Positions 35,234 through 44,590 of a DNA stretch of 64,000 nt are shown in pieces. The DNA lies in assembly GCA_910578395.1 (NCBI GenBank), contig CAJTPZ010000005.1:124001-188000 (forward strand). The letters run 5' to 3'. The DNA is from an uncultured Muribaculaceae bacterium. GTDB lineage: Bacteria; Bacteroidota; Bacteroidia; Bacteroidales; Muribaculaceae. The notes under the pieces were generated by a model, which was given only the letters and a program-made list of their open reading frames with translations, was not told where the DNA came from and ran no database searches. A program made the translations under genes and the position numbers. Numbering within the stretch: position 1 is the first letter of the stretch; each line of letters begins with the position of its first letter.

Positions 35234-37135
35234 ATGAGAAAATGGAAAGTTGAAGACAGCATGGAGCTGTACAACATCGCTGGTTGGGGACGCAACTATT
35301 TCTCCATTAACGAGAAAGGGCACGTCATTGTCACACCTAAGGATGGTTGTGCGTCGGTTGATCTCAAAGAAGTTATGGATGAGCTGCAGGTGCGCGACAT
35401 CACGGCTCCTGTGCTTCTGCGATTCCCCGACATCCTCAACAACCGGGTTCAGAAAATCTCATCCTGTTTCAAGCAGGCATCGGTCGAATATGGCTATAAA
35501 GGGCAGAACTATATCATCTATCCCATAAAAGTCAATCAGATGAGGCAGGTGGTAGAGGAGATTGTGAGCCATGGCAAAAAATTCAATATCGGACTTGAGG
35601 CCGGATCAAAGCCTGAGCTTCATGCCGTGCTTGCGACAAATATTGTCGACGATGCATTGATTATCTGCAACGGTTACAAAGATGAGAATTATATTGAGCT
35701 TGCCCTTCTTGCCCAGAAAATGGGACGTCGTATCTATCTTGTCGTCGAGAAGCTCAATGAACTGCGTCTTATCGCTGATATAGCCAAGAGGTTGAAGATT
35801 GTACCCAATGTGGGTATACGCATCAAGCTGTCCTCCTCAGGTTCCGGCAAGTGGGAAGAGTCGGGAGGCGATCAGTCGAAGTTCGGTCTGAATAGTTCTG
35901 AACTTCTTGAGGCTCTTGATTTTCTGGAGAAGAGAGAAATGATGCCATGTCTGAAACTTATTCATTTCCATATCGGTAGCCAGATTACAAAAATACGGCG
36001 TATCAAGAATGCTCTTCGCGAAGCCACACAGTTCTATGTGCAGCTTTCGAAGATGGGATTCAATATAAACTTTGTCGATATAGGTGGTGGTCTTGGAGTG
36101 GATTACGACGGCACACGCAGCTCGTCGAGCGAAAGCTCCATGAACTACTCTATTCAGGAATATGCCAACGACGCGATTTCCGCGCTTGTCGACGTCTGTG
36201 AAAAAAACGGGCTTGAGATGCCCGATATAGTCACCGAGAGCGGACGTTCGCTCACAGCGCATCATTCGGTACTTATTTTCGATGTGCTGGAGACAACATC
36301 CCTGCCGTTCTGGAAGGAATCCGACGAAGTCGGAGCCGACGAGCATGAACTTGTCAGGGAGCTTTACCAGATATGGGACAAGCTTGACCAGCCACGTATT
36401 TTTGAAAGCTGGCACGATGCCCTTCAGATACGTGAAGAAGCTCTCGACCTGTTTAGCCTGGGACTTCTTGACCTGCGCACACGTGCGATCATGGAAAAAC
36501 TTTTCTGGTCCATCGCCCGTGAGGTAGGGGAGATCGCCCAGTCTATGAAGCATCCGCCCGAGGAGTTGCGCAAAATTGCCAAGATGCTACCCGATAAGTA
36601 TTTCTGCAATTTCTCACTCTTTCAGTCATTGCCTGATTCGTGGGCTATCGACCAGATATTCCCCATAATACCTATACAGCGTCTTGATGAGAAACCTGCA
36701 CGCACGGCTACTATACAGGACATAACGTGCGACAGTGACGGCAAGATATCTAATTTTATCTCAGCGTCAGGTGGGACGGCCAATTCGGTGCCTGTTCATC
36801 CGTTGCGCAACGGAGAGCATTATTATCTCGGTGTTTTCCTTGTCGGTGCCTATCAAGAGATTCTCGGTGACATGCACAACCTTTTCGGTGACACCAATGC
36901 CGTGCATATCAGTGTCTATAAAGACCGCTACGAGATCGATCAGGTCATCGATGGCGAGACTGTGGCCGAAGTTCTCGACTATGTGCAGTTTAATCCCAAG
37001 AAGCTTGTGCGCAATGTCGAGACATGGGTTACTGCGTGTATGAAAGCCGGAACGATATCTCCCAAAGAGGGACGCGAGTTTCTGAGCAACTATCGTTCAG
37101 GACTCTATGGTTATACCTATCTTGAGCGCGACTGA
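35234..37135 (+). CDS. speA: Biosynthetic arginine decarboxylase
   Basis: SpeA converts arginine to agmatine with pyridoxal phosphate, the start of the agmatine route to putrescine and spermidine. The 633-aa fold-type III enzyme has the PLP lysine region IYPIKVNQ, LEAGSKPEL, HFHIGSQ, the glycine loop DIGGGLGVDYDG, and ESGRSLTAHHSV. Length matches the family. It follows gldE by 17 bp and precedes truA by 12 bp, so it is probably co-transcribed with the coaX operon, with no obvious metabolic link to its neighbours. Confidence 0.95.
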   Translation: MRKWKVEDSMELYNIAGWGRNYFSINEKGHVIVTPKDGCASVDLKEVMDELQVRDITAPVLLRFPDILNNRVQKISSCFKQASVEYGYKGQNYIIYPIKVNQMRQVVEEIVSHGKKFNIGLEAGSKPELHAVLATNIVDDALIICNGYKDENYIELALLAQKMGRRIYLVVEKLNELRLIADIAKRLKIVPNVGIRIKLSSSGSGKWEESGGDQSKFGLNSSELLEALDFLEKREMMPCLKLIHFHIGSQITKIRRIKNALREATQFYVQLSKMGFNINFVDIGGGLGVDYDGTRSSSSESSMNYSIQEYANDAISALVDVCEKNGLEMPDIVTESGRSLTAHHSVLIFDVLETTSLPFWKESDEVGADEHELVRELYQIWDKLDQPRIFESWHDALQIREEALDLFSLGLLDLRTRAIMEKLFWSIAREVGEIAQSMKHPPEELRKIAKMLPDKYFCNFSLFQSLPDSWAIDQIFPIIPIQRLDEKPARTATIQDITCDSDGKISNFISASGGTANSVPVHPLRNGEHYYLGVFLVGAYQEILGDMHNLFGDTNAVHISVYKDRYEIDQVIDGETVAEVLDYVQFNPKKLVRNVETWVTACMKAGTISPKEGREFLSNYRSGLYGYTYLERD

Positions 37136-37147
37136 TCGCTGAAGACC

Positions 37148-37933
37148 ATGCGGTGGTTTTTGCAGTTGGCCTATAGGGGAGCGGGATTCAGCGGCTGGCA
37201 GGTGCAGCCGGGTGGAGTGCGTACTGTTCAGGGTGTCCTGGAGGATGCTCTTGGCAAACTTCTGCGTTGTCCCACTCCGCTCACCGGAGCCGGACGCACT
37301 GATGCCGGTGTCAACGCATCGATGATGGTGGCTCATTTCGACACCGACGGTGACATATCCGATAAGGACCGATTCATGGCATCACTCAACGGGATGGCCG
37401 ATCCGCAGGCTATAGCTGTGGCCGGTCTGACACAAGTCGGCGACGACGCCCATGCACGTTTCGACGCTACGTCGCGCACCTATCGCTATTATTTCCATAC
37501 AAGCCGCTCTCCTTTTCTTGAGTCGCTCAGCTGGCGTGCTCCTGGAAACCTCGATGTCGATGCCATGAATGAGGCGGCGGCTTTACTTACCGGCATTTCC
37601 GACTTCACCTCTTTTGCCAAGCTGCATTCCGATGCGCGCACCAACATCTGTCGTCTTGACCATGCCCGTGTCGTGCGTGTTTCAGGTGACGAGACCGGAG
37701 CACGATATTATTTTGAGATTCAGGCCGACCGTTTCCTCCGGAATATGGTGCGGGCTGTAATGGGCACGCTTGCCGACGTCGGCCGCCATAAGATTACCCC
37801 GGCGGCAGTGCTTGATATAGCGTCGCGTCTCGACCGTTGTGCCGCAGGGACGTCAATGCCTCCTGAGCCTTTGTTTCTGCATAATATCACATATCCATAC
37901 TGGACTCCGGCATCCCGATGTCCGTTGCCTTGA
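37148..37933 (+). CDS. truA: tRNA pseudouridine(38-40) synthase
   Basis: TruA isomerises uridines 38-40 in the anticodon stem of many tRNAs. The 261-aa protein has the catalytic Asp in GAGRTDAGVNA, an N-terminal YRGAGFSGWQVQP strand, and RFLRNMVRAVMGTL near the end, matching the family closely. It closes the run that starts at coaX. No terminator was found before the acpP promoter about 70 bp further on. Confidence 0.95.
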   Translation: MRWFLQLAYRGAGFSGWQVQPGGVRTVQGVLEDALGKLLRCPTPLTGAGRTDAGVNASMMVAHFDTDGDISDKDRFMASLNGMADPQAIAVAGLTQVGDDAHARFDATSRTYRYYFHTSRSPFLESLSWRAPGNLDVDAMNEAAALLTGISDFTSFAKLHSDARTNICRLDHARVVRVSGDETGARYYFEIQADRFLRNMVRAVMGTLADVGRHKITPAAVLDIASRLDRCAAGTSMPPEPLFLHNITYPYWTPASRCPLP

Positions 37934-38000
37934 TGATGCGTATCTATTGTTCAAAATTCAAATTATAGGGCAAAATTTAGCATTTTTGGACCCTTAGGTT

Positions 38001-38029
38001 TTTGGATATTAAAAAAATGCTTAACTTTG
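38001..38029 (+). promoter_or_regulatory. acpP promoter
   Basis: TTTG (38001-38004), a 17-nt gap and TAACTTTG (38022-38029) fully match the Bacteroides promoter. The predicted start is near 38036. The A-rich leader before ATG 38075 is typical of highly translated genes in this group. Confidence 0.7.
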
Positions 38030-38074
38030 CACCGCGAAAATAGGACAATCAAAAACAAAAAAATTAAAAAAATT

Positions 38075-38311
38075 ATGTCAGAAATTGCACCTCGCGTGAA
38101 GGCCCTCATCGTCGACAAGCTCGGCGTTGACGAGAATCAGGTTACAGAAGGCGCTGTATTCACCACCGACCTCGGTGCCGACAGCCTTGACACTGTAGAG
38201 CTCATCATGGAACTTGAAAAAGAGTTCAATATCACTATCCCCGACGACGAGGCTCAGAAGATTCAGACCGTTGGTGACGCTATCAGCTATATCGAAGCTC
38301 ACAACGCATAA
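38075..38311 (+). CDS. acpP: Acyl carrier protein
   Basis: A 78-aa acidic four-helix carrier protein. Ser37 in GADSLDTVEL is the phosphopantetheine attachment site. ACP carries growing acyl chains for fatty-acid, lipid A and lipoate synthesis. The open frame begins at 38027, inside the promoter, so ATG 38075 (MSEIAPRVKALI) is chosen. It is followed by fabF after an intervening terminator-like hairpin. Confidence 0.97.
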   Translation: MSEIAPRVKALIVDKLGVDENQVTEGAVFTTDLGADSLDTVELIMELEKEFNITIPDDEAQKIQTVGDAISYIEAHNA

Positions 38312-38329
38312 TCCCGACCAAACACAAGT

Positions 38330-38370
38330 CCGCCGGGGAGATTTATGTTAACCCGGCGGTTCTTTTGTTT
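38330..38370 (+). terminator. Terminator or attenuator between acpP and fabF
   Basis: CCGCCGGG (38330-38337) pairs with CCCGGCGG (38352-38359) across a 14-nt loop, followed by TTCTTTTGTTT. It lies 18 bp after acpP. Partial read-through would let acpP be expressed well above fabF. Confidence 0.7.
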
Positions 38371-38470
38371 CCTGTAAACTCTCCCCGCTATAGTCTCTGT
38401 TATAGCGAAAGGCAGTTGGCTGATCTGCGGGGTCAACAATATTAATTTCCTCAAATTACCATCGACTGTA

Positions 38471-39736
38471 ATGGATCTAAAAAGAGTTGTCGTGACTGGC
38501 ATGGGAGCTGTCACTCCGATTGGCAACGACGTTGAGACCACATGGCAGAATGCTGTGGCAGGTGTCAGCGGTTGTGGACCTATAACCCACTTTGACGCTT
38601 CTAAGTTCAAGACACAGTTTGCCTGTGAGGTAAAGAACTTTGACCCTTCCGTTCATTTTGACCGTAAGAAGGCGCGCACTCTCGATCTATACGCCCAGTA
38701 TGCTCTTGTTGCTGCTGAGCAGGCCGTGAAAGACTCCGGGATCGAGGACGACGCAAACCTCAATAAAGATCGTGTAGGAGTTATTGTTGCTGCCGGTATC
38801 GGTGGTCTTCACACTTTTGAGGAGGAAGCCGGATACTACGCGCTTAATGCAGAGAACGGTCCTAAATATAATCCGTTCTTTATCCCCAAGATGATTGCCG
38901 ATATCGCATCCGGGCACATTTCAATGCAGTATGGCTATCACGGACCAAATTATGGTACTGTATCAGCCTGTGCATCTTCCAATAATGCCATTATAAGCGC
39001 ATTTGACCTCATTCGTCTTGGCAAGGCCGATGCTGTTGTCACCGGTGGAGCCGAGGCTGCTATCTATCCTGCGGGTGTCGGCGGTTTCAATGCCATGCAC
39101 GCGCTTTCGACACGCAACGACAGCCCTGAGACTGCTTCACGTCCTTTCAGCAAGAGCCGTGACGGTTTCGTTATGGGTGAAGGCTCGGTTGTGCTCGTGC
39201 TTGAGGAGCTTGAGCATGCAAAGGCCCGTGGCGCGAAAATCTATGCAGAGGTTGCAGGCGGTGGCCTGTCGGCCGATGCCTATCATCTCACGGCCACTCA
39301 TCCTGAAGGTCTCGGTGCGGTGCTTGCAATGCGCAACGCACTCGATGATGCAGGCATGAAGCCCGAAGATATTGACTATATCAATGTTCACGGCACATCG
39401 ACTCCAGTTGGCGACGTTTCCGAGATAAAAGCTATCAAGGAAGTGTTCGGTGATCATGTATATGATCTCAACATAAGCTCTACCAAGTCGATGACCGGCC
39501 ATTTGCTTGGCGCTACCGGCGCTCTTGAGGCCATGATGAGCATCAAGGCTATTGAAAACGATATCGTTCCTCCTACTATCAACCATGAGGAGGATGATCA
39601 GGACGAAGAAATCGACTATTCGATCAACTTTACATTCAATAAAGCCCAGAAGCGTCCTGTACGTGCTGCCTTAAGCAATTCATTCGGATTTGGCGGACAT
39701 AATGCCACCGTCATTCTCAAGAAATACGAAGAATAA
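38471..39736 (+). CDS. fabF: 3-oxoacyl-ACP synthase II
   Basis: KAS II condenses malonyl-ACP with acyl-ACP in fatty-acid elongation. The 421-aa thiolase-fold enzyme has the catalytic Cys in VSACASSNNA and the two His in HGTSTPVGD and TGHLLGATGA. The C-terminus SFGFGGHNATVIL is typical. It is directly downstream of acpP, the usual pairing, and ends in a strong terminator. Confidence 0.97.
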   Translation: MDLKRVVVTGMGAVTPIGNDVETTWQNAVAGVSGCGPITHFDASKFKTQFACEVKNFDPSVHFDRKKARTLDLYAQYALVAAEQAVKDSGIEDDANLNKDRVGVIVAAGIGGLHTFEEEAGYYALNAENGPKYNPFFIPKMIADIASGHISMQYGYHGPNYGTVSACASSNNAIISAFDLIRLGKADAVVTGGAEAAIYPAGVGGFNAMHALSTRNDSPETASRPFSKSRDGFVMGEGSVVLVLEELEHAKARGAKIYAEVAGGGLSADAYHLTATHPEGLGAVLAMRNALDDAGMKPEDIDYINVHGTSTPVGDVSEIKAIKEVFGDHVYDLNISSTKSMTGHLLGATGALEAMMSIKAIENDIVPPTINHEEDDQDEEIDYSINFTFNKAQKRPVRAALSNSFGFGGHNATVILKKYEE

Positions 39737-39754
39737 TCTATATTATAGATAAAA

Positions 39755-39801
39755 GACAACGGGTGCGCTGCTTTTTGAGGTAGCGCACCCGTCGTTTTTT
39801 A
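39755..39801 (+). terminator. fabF terminator
   Basis: An 11-bp perfect stem (39759-39769 with 39782-39792) with a 12-nt loop is followed by CG and six T, 22 bp after the fabF stop. Confidence 0.9.
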
Positions 39802-39846
39802 TCGTGTGTGATTGTAGTTCTGTTAAATTTTTTATATTTTACGGGT

Positions 39847-39910
39847 TATATTAATATACATTAACATATAGGGGGGGGGTACTATAAAATATGTATATAT
39901 TTGCAAATAT
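39847..39910 (+). promoter_or_regulatory. Poly-G tract and promoter region of the SusC/SusD operon
   Basis: A run of nine G (39871-39879) sits 16 nt upstream of an exact -7 box TATATTTG (39896-39903), where the -33 element would be expected; no TTTG is present there. The -7 box overlaps a perfect 14-bp palindrome (39897-39910). A 12-bp palindrome TATATTAATATA lies upstream (39847-39858). The remaining leader to ATG 39987 shows no other clear element. Confidence 0.55.
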
Positions 39911-39986
39911 CCCTTGATGCTTGTGTGCAAAATGGGGATGATACCAATTCAATATATCACATAACCCAAATTTTATGTTTATAACC

Positions 39987-42900
39987 ATGAAATTACGAAA
40001 GCATCTGGCATTATTGTTGTCATTTGTTTTCTGCCTGGCGATTAATGCCAAGGCTGCCGATAAACTCAAAATTCACGGTACAGTATTGGATCCTCTTGGA
40101 GATCCTGTTATTGGAGCAAGCGTTATTATTAAGGGAACTGGAAATGGTACCAGTACTAATGTCGACGGCAATTTCACTCTTGACGCGGCTGTTGGCGATA
40201 CCCTACAGGTGTCTTACGTCGGTTATGTGACTGAAAAAGTGCCTGTCACATCAAAGAAATCCTATACTATTACTTTGCAGGAGACCTCGCAGCTTATGGA
40301 TGAAGTAGTTGTGACTGCTCTTGGTCTGAAACGTGATCAGAAAGCTCTCGGATATTCTGTGCAGGAAATCAAAAATGATAAGCTGACAGTTGCCAAAGGC
40401 TCCAATGTCGCTACATCTCTCACAGGCAAGATCGCCGGCCTTAGCGTGAAAAACAGTACGGAGTTTGCAGCTTCGCCATCGCTTTCATTACGTGGCAGCA
40501 CGCCGCTTCTCGTAGTCGATGGCATACCGCATTACAATATCGGTATCAACGACATTCCGGCCGATGATATCGAATCGATCAGTGTCCTGAAAGGTGCGAC
40601 AGCTTCGGCTCTGTATGGATCGCGTGGTGGCGATGGCGCGATAATGATCACGACTAAGAAAGCTTCAAAAGAAGGACTCGACATTTCTGTAAACTCAAGC
40701 ACAATGTTTCAGGCCGGATTCCTTAAATTGCCGGAAGTACAGCATGGTTACAGCTCAGGCGGAGCTGGCAAATACGGTACCGGTGACTATGTATGGGGTG
40801 ACAAGCTTGACATAGGGCGTACAGCAAATCAGTACAATCCATATACTTATGAGTGGGAGGAAATGCCATTGGTTTCTAAAGGCAAGGATAATTTTAAAAA
40901 TTTTCTTGAACCATCGTTTGTGACCAATAACAATATCAGTGTCGCACAAAAAGGCCAGTATGGCAGCATACGCTCTTCGTTGAACCATATCTATAACAAG
41001 GGACAGTATCCAAACGCAAGTCAGCAGCGATTGTCGTTTTCCGTAAGCGGCACGATGGATTATAAGAAATTTCATCTAAATGCAAGTCTCGCCTACAATA
41101 AACATTTGTATTCAAACAACAATGGAGCGGGCTATGGCCAGGGTGGCTACATGTACAACCTCCTGTTGTGGAGCGGAACAGAGTATGATCTACGCGACTA
41201 CCGCAATTACTGGAGAGCCGGCAAAGAGCAGCAGGAGCAGAACTGGATGGACCAGTGGTGGTATGACAACCCCTATTTCCTTGCCTATGAGAAGACCAAT
41301 CAACGTCATCAGGACCTTACAAACGGAAGCATAGATATGACTCTTGACCTTACTGACTGGTTGAAAATGAAAGTGCGTATAGGTGGTGATGCTTTCAGCA
41401 ATCGTTATAAGAGCAAGACTCCGATAGGCACTACCAGTAATAAAAAAGGCGGTTTCAGCATATCCAATTATTCAGGCTTCAGCACTACCGATGACGCTAT
41501 GCTTATTGCCGACAAGCGGTTCGGTGACTTTAATGTCGACGGATTTATCGGAGGTTCGCTCTATTATCGCGAGAATAATTATCTTGGCGCATCAACCAAC
41601 AACGGACTAAGTATGCCGGGATATTTCTCGCTGAATGCATCGGTGGATCCTGCAAATGTCTCATCATCGGTAACCAAGGAGAGGGTAAATAGTATCTATG
41701 GTAAATTCGGAGTTTCATGGAGGAGCACAGTATTCCTTGAGGTGACCGGACGTAACGACTGGACTTCGACTTTGTCAAAGGCGGAGCGTTCTTACTTCTA
41801 TCCGTCGGTTTCCGGCAGCCTTGTGATTACTGAACTTTTCAAGCTGCCGGAGCTGATTAATTTCTGGAAGCTCCGAGGTTCATGGACACAGACCAAGTTT
41901 GCGACCGGTGTTTACGACATCAACTCAACTTATAGTATCTCACGCAACTATTGGGGGAACTCGACCGCGGCTTTCTATCCGACTTCTATTCGCGATGTGT
42001 CGCTTCGTCCACAGTCATCCCGTTCCTATGAACTCGGCACAGAGATCTTCCTGTTTAAAAACCGGCTTAGATTTGACCTTGCCTACTACCATAAGGTTAT
42101 GTACGATTTGCATCGTCAGGCAAGCATGAGCTATGCCAGCGGCTTCTCCAGCACCCTTATAAACTATGGAGAACAGCAGCTCAGCAGGGGATGGGAATTC
42201 ACCATAAGCGGCGATATTATCCAGACTAAGGATTTAAATTGGAACTCTGCATTCAACTGGGCGGCCGATCGCTACTATTATCATAAGGTCGACGGGAAAT
42301 ATTCGACCCAGAAGCCATGGGTTGCACCGGGCAAGACATGGCATTGGCTCGAAATGTATGACTGGGAGCGCACCCCCGATGGAGAGCTGATTCTATACAA
42401 TGGTATGCCTCGCTCCAGCGCATATCCGCAATATGCCGGAACCTACAATCCCGATTGGATCTGGGGTTGGTCAAACACCATAAGCTATAAGGATTTCACA
42501 CTTAATTTTTCCTTTGACGGACGTGTCGGCGGTTATATGTTCGATTATATGAGCGCACGTATGTGGCATTCGGGCGTTCACATCGACTCTGACAATGCTT
42601 GGCGTTATGACGAGGTTGTCAACGGCAACCATAAGGGATATATAGCCGAGGGTGTAAAGATCGTTTCCGGTAGTGTTAAATATGATTCCGACGGAAAGAT
42701 CCTTGAGGATACCCGTGTGTTCGCTCCAAACGATGTGGCTGTTTCCTATGAGTCTTTCTGCCGTTCCTATGGCGACAGTTCATCAAAGTCACATTTCCTC
42801 AAGAGCAAGACATTCTTTAAACTCCGTGAGCTTTCCATATCCTACCGTCTTCCCAAAAAGTACTGTACAGGAGCGCTCAAGGGAGCCGAGGCCGCTCTTG

Positions 42901-43022
42901 TTGGTCAGAATCTTCTCCTCTGGTCCAAAGGTTTCCGGTTCTCCGACCCCGATGTCGATTCTGAAAATATCAACTCTCCTTCAAACCGTCTGATTGGTTT
43001 CAATATCAAACTGAACTTCTAA
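39987..43022 (+). CDS. SusC-like TonB-dependent outer-membrane transporter
   Basis: A 1011-aa SusC/RagA-family porin. It has a signal peptide (about residues 1-23), a carboxypeptidase-like domain (about 30-105), a TonB box region around DEVVVTALGLKRDQKALGYS, a plug domain with SLRGSTPLLVVDGIP and SVLKGATASALYGSRGGDGAI, and a 22-strand barrel. SusC proteins import nutrient captured by the SusD lid using TonB energy. ATG 39987 gives a normal signal; ATG 39975 would add four residues. The operon continues with SusD after 12 bp. Substrate is not readable, but the linked phosphoesterase suggests a phosphorylated ligand. Confidence 0.94.
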   Translation: MKLRKHLALLLSFVFCLAINAKAADKLKIHGTVLDPLGDPVIGASVIIKGTGNGTSTNVDGNFTLDAAVGDTLQVSYVGYVTEKVPVTSKKSYTITLQETSQLMDEVVVTALGLKRDQKALGYSVQEIKNDKLTVAKGSNVATSLTGKIAGLSVKNSTEFAASPSLSLRGSTPLLVVDGIPHYNIGINDIPADDIESISVLKGATASALYGSRGGDGAIMITTKKASKEGLDISVNSSTMFQAGFLKLPEVQHGYSSGGAGKYGTGDYVWGDKLDIGRTANQYNPYTYEWEEMPLVSKGKDNFKNFLEPSFVTNNNISVAQKGQYGSIRSSLNHIYNKGQYPNASQQRLSFSVSGTMDYKKFHLNASLAYNKHLYSNNNGAGYGQGGYMYNLLLWSGTEYDLRDYRNYWRAGKEQQEQNWMDQWWYDNPYFLAYEKTNQRHQDLTNGSIDMTLDLTDWLKMKVRIGGDAFSNRYKSKTPIGTTSNKKGGFSISNYSGFSTTDDAMLIADKRFGDFNVDGFIGGSLYYRENNYLGASTNNGLSMPGYFSLNASVDPANVSSSVTKERVNSIYGKFGVSWRSTVFLEVTGRNDWTSTLSKAERSYFYPSVSGSLVITELFKLPELINFWKLRGSWTQTKFATGVYDINSTYSISRNYWGNSTAAFYPTSIRDVSLRPQSSRSYELGTEIFLFKNRLRFDLAYYHKVMYDLHRQASMSYASGFSSTLINYGEQQLSRGWEFTISGDIIQTKDLNWNSAFNWAADRYYYHKVDGKYSTQKPWVAPGKTWHWLEMYDWERTPDGELILYNGMPRSSAYPQYAGTYNPDWIWGWSNTISYKDFTLNFSFDGRVGGYMFDYMSARMWHSGVHIDSDNAWRYDEVVNGNHKGYIAEGVKIVSGSVKYDSDGKILEDTRVFAPNDVAVSYESFCRSYGDSSSKSHFLKSKTFFKLRELSISYRLPKKYCTGALKGAEAALVGQNLLLWSKGFRFSDPDVDSENINSPSNRLIGFNIKLNF

Positions 43023-43034
43023 ACAGCCTTTTGC

Positions 43035-44585
43035 ATGAAAAAGATAAATAAAAAATATATAATTCCGGTAGCTGTGGCCTCGCTGTCGTGGCTCGGTTAC
43101 GGTTGCAGCGATTTCGAGTATATCAATACCAATCCTGATGCAACGACTACTGCCACTCCTGCTATGCTCGCGACAGGACAGTTGTGGAAAGCCCTGGCAA
43201 TTGGTGGTAAATCAGATCCAAAAGGTTATTTTTACGACATGTTTACAACCAAGCAGATCAGTTGGCAGGAAGGATCGGAAGATAGCCGGCGTGTGCAGTA
43301 CAATCAGATCAATACAACTGGTTTCGGCGCTTACAATGACCTAACTACCGTGTTCAAGATGGTCGATCTTGCAGCCGACATAGACAAGGATGCATATCAT
43401 GGTCTTGCGATGTTTCTAAAAGCGTTCCGACTCTATGATGTGTCGATGTCACTCGGCGATATTCCATACTCCGACGCGCTTAAAGGCGAGGAGGGTGTGA
43501 TTCGTCCGAAGTACGACACACAGAAAGACGTGATGTTGCATATTCTCGATGATCTCGACGAATCATACCGGTTGTTTTCAGTCGCCAACCGCAATTTCGA
43601 CGGCGATATATGTTACAAGGGAGATCTTGGCAAATGGAAGAAAGCTGTGTCGGCACTTCAGCTTAGGGTTCTTTTGTCGATGTCTAAGAAAGCCGGAGAG
43701 GCTGATCTGAATATCGCCGGACGTTTTGCTGATATTGTGGCTAAGCAGGATCTTTTCGAGTCAAATGACGACAACTTCATGTTGATCTATGGATCGCTTT
43801 CTTCGCAGCAGTATCCTACCTACCTGTCGCGTTTCAACTCCTATGCAGGAGTGTCCAATACTATTATCGACGTGCTGAAAGCCCACAACGATTATCGTAT
43901 TTTCTATTATTGCGAGCCTGCTCCGTCAACTGTTGCCGCCGGCATTCCGGCCGATGACATGGATGCATATATGGGAGTGGATCCGTCGCGGCTATACACC
44001 GAGATTCTTGAGTTATACAACGATGGTGATATTTCAAATATCAATAACCGTTTCTATGAAGTCGACAAGGGGCAGCCGACAATACAAATGGGCTATGCCG
44101 AACTCAACTTTGTACTTGCCGAAGCTTGTCTGCGCGGTTGGATCGATGGAGATGCCAACGATTATTACCACAAAGGCATGAGGGCGAGTATCGAGTTTGC
44201 TTCGACCTATACGCCGGCCGCCTATCGTCATGGTGTTGAAGCTGACGATGCCTATATTACATCTTTTCTTGCCCAGGCAAGCCTTCAGCTCGGTTGCACT
44301 GCTGCGACTTTCGAGAGTGACCTCAGAGATGTGCTGACGCAGAAATATGTCGATCTGTTCATGCACAATACCTATACATGTTACTATGATTTTCGCCGTA
44401 CCGGCTACCCGGTTCTGCCGGTCAATCCTGAGACCAACATGAATACCGTTCCCGACAAGATGCCGATGCGCTGGCGTTATGAGCAGCGCGAATATGACTA
44501 TAATCGTGACAATCTTGAGGAAGCGCTGCAACGTCAGTACGGTGGCAATGATGACTGGAACGATCTGATGTGGATCATCAAGTGA
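43035..44585 (+). CDS. SusD-like surface lipoprotein (SusD-like_2 type)
   Basis: A 516-aa lipoprotein (lipobox GYGC) of the SusD/RagB superfamily, matching the SusD-like_2 branch. It starts FEYINTNPDATTTATPAMLATGQLW and has the helical TPR-like core with YAELNFVLAEACLRGW. It would form the ligand-binding lid over the SusC barrel. No glycosidase accompanies it, unlike a classical polysaccharide locus. It is followed by a phosphoesterase lipoprotein 5 bp downstream. Confidence 0.92.
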   Translation: MKKINKKYIIPVAVASLSWLGYGCSDFEYINTNPDATTTATPAMLATGQLWKALAIGGKSDPKGYFYDMFTTKQISWQEGSEDSRRVQYNQINTTGFGAYNDLTTVFKMVDLAADIDKDAYHGLAMFLKAFRLYDVSMSLGDIPYSDALKGEEGVIRPKYDTQKDVMLHILDDLDESYRLFSVANRNFDGDICYKGDLGKWKKAVSALQLRVLLSMSKKAGEADLNIAGRFADIVAKQDLFESNDDNFMLIYGSLSSQQYPTYLSRFNSYAGVSNTIIDVLKAHNDYRIFYYCEPAPSTVAAGIPADDMDAYMGVDPSRLYTEILELYNDGDISNINNRFYEVDKGQPTIQMGYAELNFVLAEACLRGWIDGDANDYYHKGMRASIEFASTYTPAAYRHGVEADDAYITSFLAQASLQLGCTAATFESDLRDVLTQKYVDLFMHNTYTCYYDFRRTGYPVLPVNPETNMNTVPDKMPMRWRYEQREYDYNRDNLEEALQRQYGGNDDWNDLMWIIK

Positions 44586-44590
44586 TATTT

